Shown here: in pieces, positions 60,600-62,249 of the stretch
Layout: the number at the start of each line of letters is the position of its first letter
Position numbering within the stretch: position 1 is the stretch's first letter
From: Nocardioides carbamazepini
GTDB lineage: Bacteria > Actinomycetota > Actinomycetes > Propionibacteriales > Nocardioidaceae
Direction of reading: 5' to 3'
Assembly (NCBI RefSeq): GCF_024614185.1
Contig: NZ_JAHTLF010000012.1
Location: 215,760 to 278,008 of the forward strand
Length of the DNA stretch: 62,249 bases
Notes under the pieces: generated by a model
Seen by the model: the letters and a program-made list of their open reading frames with translations, nothing else
Databases searched by the model: none
What the model was told of the DNA's origin: nothing
Position numbers and translations under genes: made by a program

Positions 60600-60946
60600 G
60601 CGACGACGCCAACCTGCGCGCTCTGGAGGCACGCGCCACGCCCGGCCCCTGGACTCCGGACGGTGACAAGATCCGCGCCACCGCCGCCGACGCCCTGCTG
60701 CCCGACAACATCCTCGTGGCTTACTACACCGGGCACAACCACCGGCTTGGCCTCAAGACCACCGGCCATGCCGCCGATGTCGAGTTCATCGCCGCCGCCC
60801 GTGACGCGCTCCCCGACCGTCTCGACCGACTCGACCGCATCCGCGATCTTCACGCCAAGTGGAGCGAGCAGTCGCCCGAGAACGCTGACGGCTACCTCGA
60901 CCTGTGGGAGACGCTCGGTCGCCTCCTCGACGGCGAGCCCGCCTGA
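60596..60946 (+). CDS. Hypothetical protein, end of operon
   Basis: A 116-residue protein with ATPGPWTPDGDKI and DVEFIAAARDALPDRLDRLDRIRDL motifs, seen in short phage/element proteins of the ead/Ea22-like type (weak resemblance). Last gene before a terminator. Confidence 0.5.
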   Translation: MSDDANLRALEARATPGPWTPDGDKIRATAADALLPDNILVAYYTGHNHRLGLKTTGHAADVEFIAAARDALPDRLDRLDRIRDLHAKWSEQSPENADGYLDLWETLGRLLDGEPA

Positions 60947-60955
60947 CCCTCAGTC

Positions 60956-60996
60956 AGAAGGCCGCCCGTAGCGCTGTCCGCTGCGGGCGGCCTTCT
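60956..60996. terminator. Bidirectional terminator hairpin
   Basis: AGAAGGCCGCCCG pairs with CGGGCGGCCTTCT, stem extended with one mismatch, between convergent genes. Confidence 0.75.
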
Positions 60997-61010
60997 GCGT
61001 CGGCCCAACC

Positions 61011-61538
61011 TCACCAGAGCGTCAGTTGCTCGCCCAGCAGCTCCTGGAGCCGCGCGAGGTCGTCGGCCACCAGCTGCGGGTCCTCGCGCGCCAGGTCGCG
61101 CAGTTCCCGCGCCCGCCGTCGCGGCCCGCGCGGATCGGCCAGCGGGCTGTACGGCAGCCGCCGCTGCACCGACCACTCCCGGCGGTTCTGCGCCGCGCTC
61201 GACACCACGACGTGATCCGGTGCGATCCGCTGGCACAGCGGGTTGTGACACCGATGCCCGAGCAGCCGCGCCTCCGCGAGCACGTCCACCCCGTTCATCA
61301 CCGCGAACGCGAACCGGTGCGCGATGATCACCCGCCCTGGCGCGTACCAGAACCGGCCATGTCCGCCGCCGTCCGTGCGCTCACGATCGGACCGACCGGC
61401 AACCGCACCGGTCCACCACAGGCACTCGCTCCCCGGCACCGTGGCGACCTTCGCCCGGTACCGCGCGAGCACGGCCGGATCGGTGATCGCTGCCGCGACC
61501 GCCGCGAGGCCGGCGTCATCCAGCCGACGAACCGGCAT
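61011..61538 (-). CDS. HNH endonuclease
   Basis: A 175-residue zinc-binding HNH nuclease: C39 (ECLWWTGAV), H74 (IIAHRFAFA), H95-R-C97-H98-N-P-L-C102 and H109 (APDHVVV), the pattern of phage and element HNH endonucleases. ATG 61538 is behind GGAGGAG. Its start lies inside the end of the preceding gene. Confidence 0.7.
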   Translation of the reverse strand: MPVRRLDDAGLAAVAAAITDPAVLARYRAKVATVPGSECLWWTGAVAGRSDRERTDGGGHGRFWYAPGRVIIAHRFAFAVMNGVDVLAEARLLGHRCHNPLCQRIAPDHVVVSSAAQNRREWSVQRRLPYSPLADPRGPRRRARELRDLAREDPQLVADDLARLQELLGEQLTLW

Positions 61539-61926
61539 CCGCTCCTCCACTCCCAGCGGTCGCCAGCGCCGCATCGTCGCCGCCCTGCGCGCCGTCACGG
61601 TCGCTGTCCTGCTCGCCGTCGTCGCCTGCCTGCGGCTCACTGGCGAGCCGCCGCAGTCGCGTCGCCTCGCGCACGGTGATCGTCTCGCCGCACCACTCGA
61701 CGGCCTCGCCCAAGGACAGGCCCTCGCGCTCGGTCAACTCCCGCAGCGCCTCACCCGCGCGCTTCTCGGTCTCGGCCACCGCCGCGTCGCGCTCACCGAT
61801 CGCGACCATGACCCGCTCGGCCAGGTCGATCACCCGGCGCTCCCGCTCTTCGCGCTCGCGCCGCCGCTTCTCGGCCATCTCCCGCGCCGTACGCCGTGCC
61901 TGCTGCTTGATCGTCTGCTGACTCAT
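61516..61926 (-). CDS. Hypothetical coiled-coil protein upstream of the HNH gene
   Basis: A 136-residue protein with a long charged helix (QARRTAREMAEKRRREREER...) and an acidic Gly/Ala tail. Overlaps the HNH gene by 23 nt. Unknown; might assist or regulate the nuclease. Confidence 0.5.
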   Translation of the reverse strand: MSQQTIKQQARRTAREMAEKRRREREERERRVIDLAERVMVAIGERDAAVAETEKRAGEALRELTEREGLSLGEAVEWCGETITVREATRLRRLASEPQAGDDGEQDSDRDGAQGGDDAALATAGSGGADAGSSAG

Positions 61927-62166
61927 CCGGTCCTCACTCGTGTCGACATGGACTCTGACAGTCACCTACGACATTTCCCGGACCCCGAGCGATCACCGAA
62001 CCGCAGAAACCTTCAAACCCGCTCCCTCGACCCGTTCAGCCCACCCGATCCGAACCCGACGCCCCAGCCGTCACCCACGCCCCTCAGCGTCCCCCCAGAT
62101 TTCCGCGACCGACCAAGTGCCACACAGACCCGTGAATCACCTGTACCGGCGCAGGCGCGTGAGCGC

Positions 62167-62183
62167 GTCGGGCGGAGCCCGAC
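62167..62183. promoter_or_regulatory. Short hairpin in the 280-bp gap near the right edge
   Basis: GTCGGGC-GGA-GCCCGAC, a 7-bp stem with a 3-nt loop. The gap 61927-62205 shows no gene; the hairpin could be a terminator for the partial gene to the right or part of a transfer origin. Confidence 0.3.
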
Positions 62184-62205
62184 ACGATGGCAGTGGACTC
62201 GCTGC

Positions 62206-62249
62206 TCAGCTAGCGGCGTCGAGTTGCACGGTGTGTCCGAGTCGTTCGA
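62206..62249 (-). CDS. 3' end of a gene running off the window
   Basis: Reverse-strand frame ending ERLGHTVQLDAAS and stop at 62206; the rest is outside the window. Too short to identify. Confidence 0.3.
   Translation of the reverse strand, partial: ERLGHTVQLDAAS

Overview
The window is high-GC actinobacterial DNA, most likely from a Nocardioides-like member of the Propionibacteriales. This rests on the very GC-rich third codon positions, frequent GTG starts, many apparently leaderless genes with a TANNNT box about 7 nt before the start, and the core neighbourhood prfB - ftsE - ftsX - M23 peptidase - smpB - ssrA. No database was searched; family names come from motifs read directly in the translations.

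1-31.05 kb is ordinary chromosome. It opens with an 18-C run that looks like a contig edge. Then come a FabG-like reductase, a HIT protein, a secreted glycerophosphodiesterase, a thioesterase, an amidase overlapping a LuxR-type regulator, and an atypical SDR. The trans-translation pair follows (ssrA at 6374-6740, smpB at 8621-9133), then a division block (FtsE, FtsX and a coiled-coil M23 hydrolase), secreted enzymes (trypsin-like, zinc metalloprotease, cutinase-like) and prfB. Two giant secreted Ig-repeat proteins (17.2-24.5 kb) come next, then a lipoprotein, two coupled ESX-like proteins, and a reverse-strand tad (Flp pilus) operon.

At about 31.05 kb the tadA ATPase gene is cut just upstream of its Walker A motif, and the DNA changes character. 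The rest of the window is accessory DNA. The first part (31.1-35.3 kb, visibly less GC-rich) carries an XRE/ImmA-IrrE protease with a coupled partner and two coupled unknown genes. It is bracketed by an imperfect 33-bp repeat whose left copy sits at the tadA break. Directly beyond the right copy is the most interesting locus: a SIR2 protein with a C-terminal SLOG-like domain (ThsA-like layout), then a stand-alone DprA-like Rossmann protein with a palindrome over its -10 box, overlapping a zinc-ribbon ComF-like phosphoribosyltransferase. I read this as a candidate nucleotide-signalling anti-phage system.

38.5-62.2 kb looks like the cargo and maintenance part of an integrative or conjugative element. 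It has small zinc-ribbon proteins, a catalytically degenerate M48-like membrane protein, and a coupled operon with HNH, PD-(D/E)XK and RNase-H-like proteins. A reverse block holds GIY-YIG, PD-(D/E)XK, ATP-dependent DNA ligase, a second DprA, DUF4192 and SSB proteins. It ends with a large ParB-domain protein, a DUF932 protein and a train of overlapping small genes. In 48.8-52.7 kb three genes carry four apparent frameshifts, and the ligase has lost its catalytic lysine, so this stretch is either decaying or locally mis-sequenced. No integrase, relaxase or FtsK/TraB-like translocase is visible; the element continues past the window's right edge.
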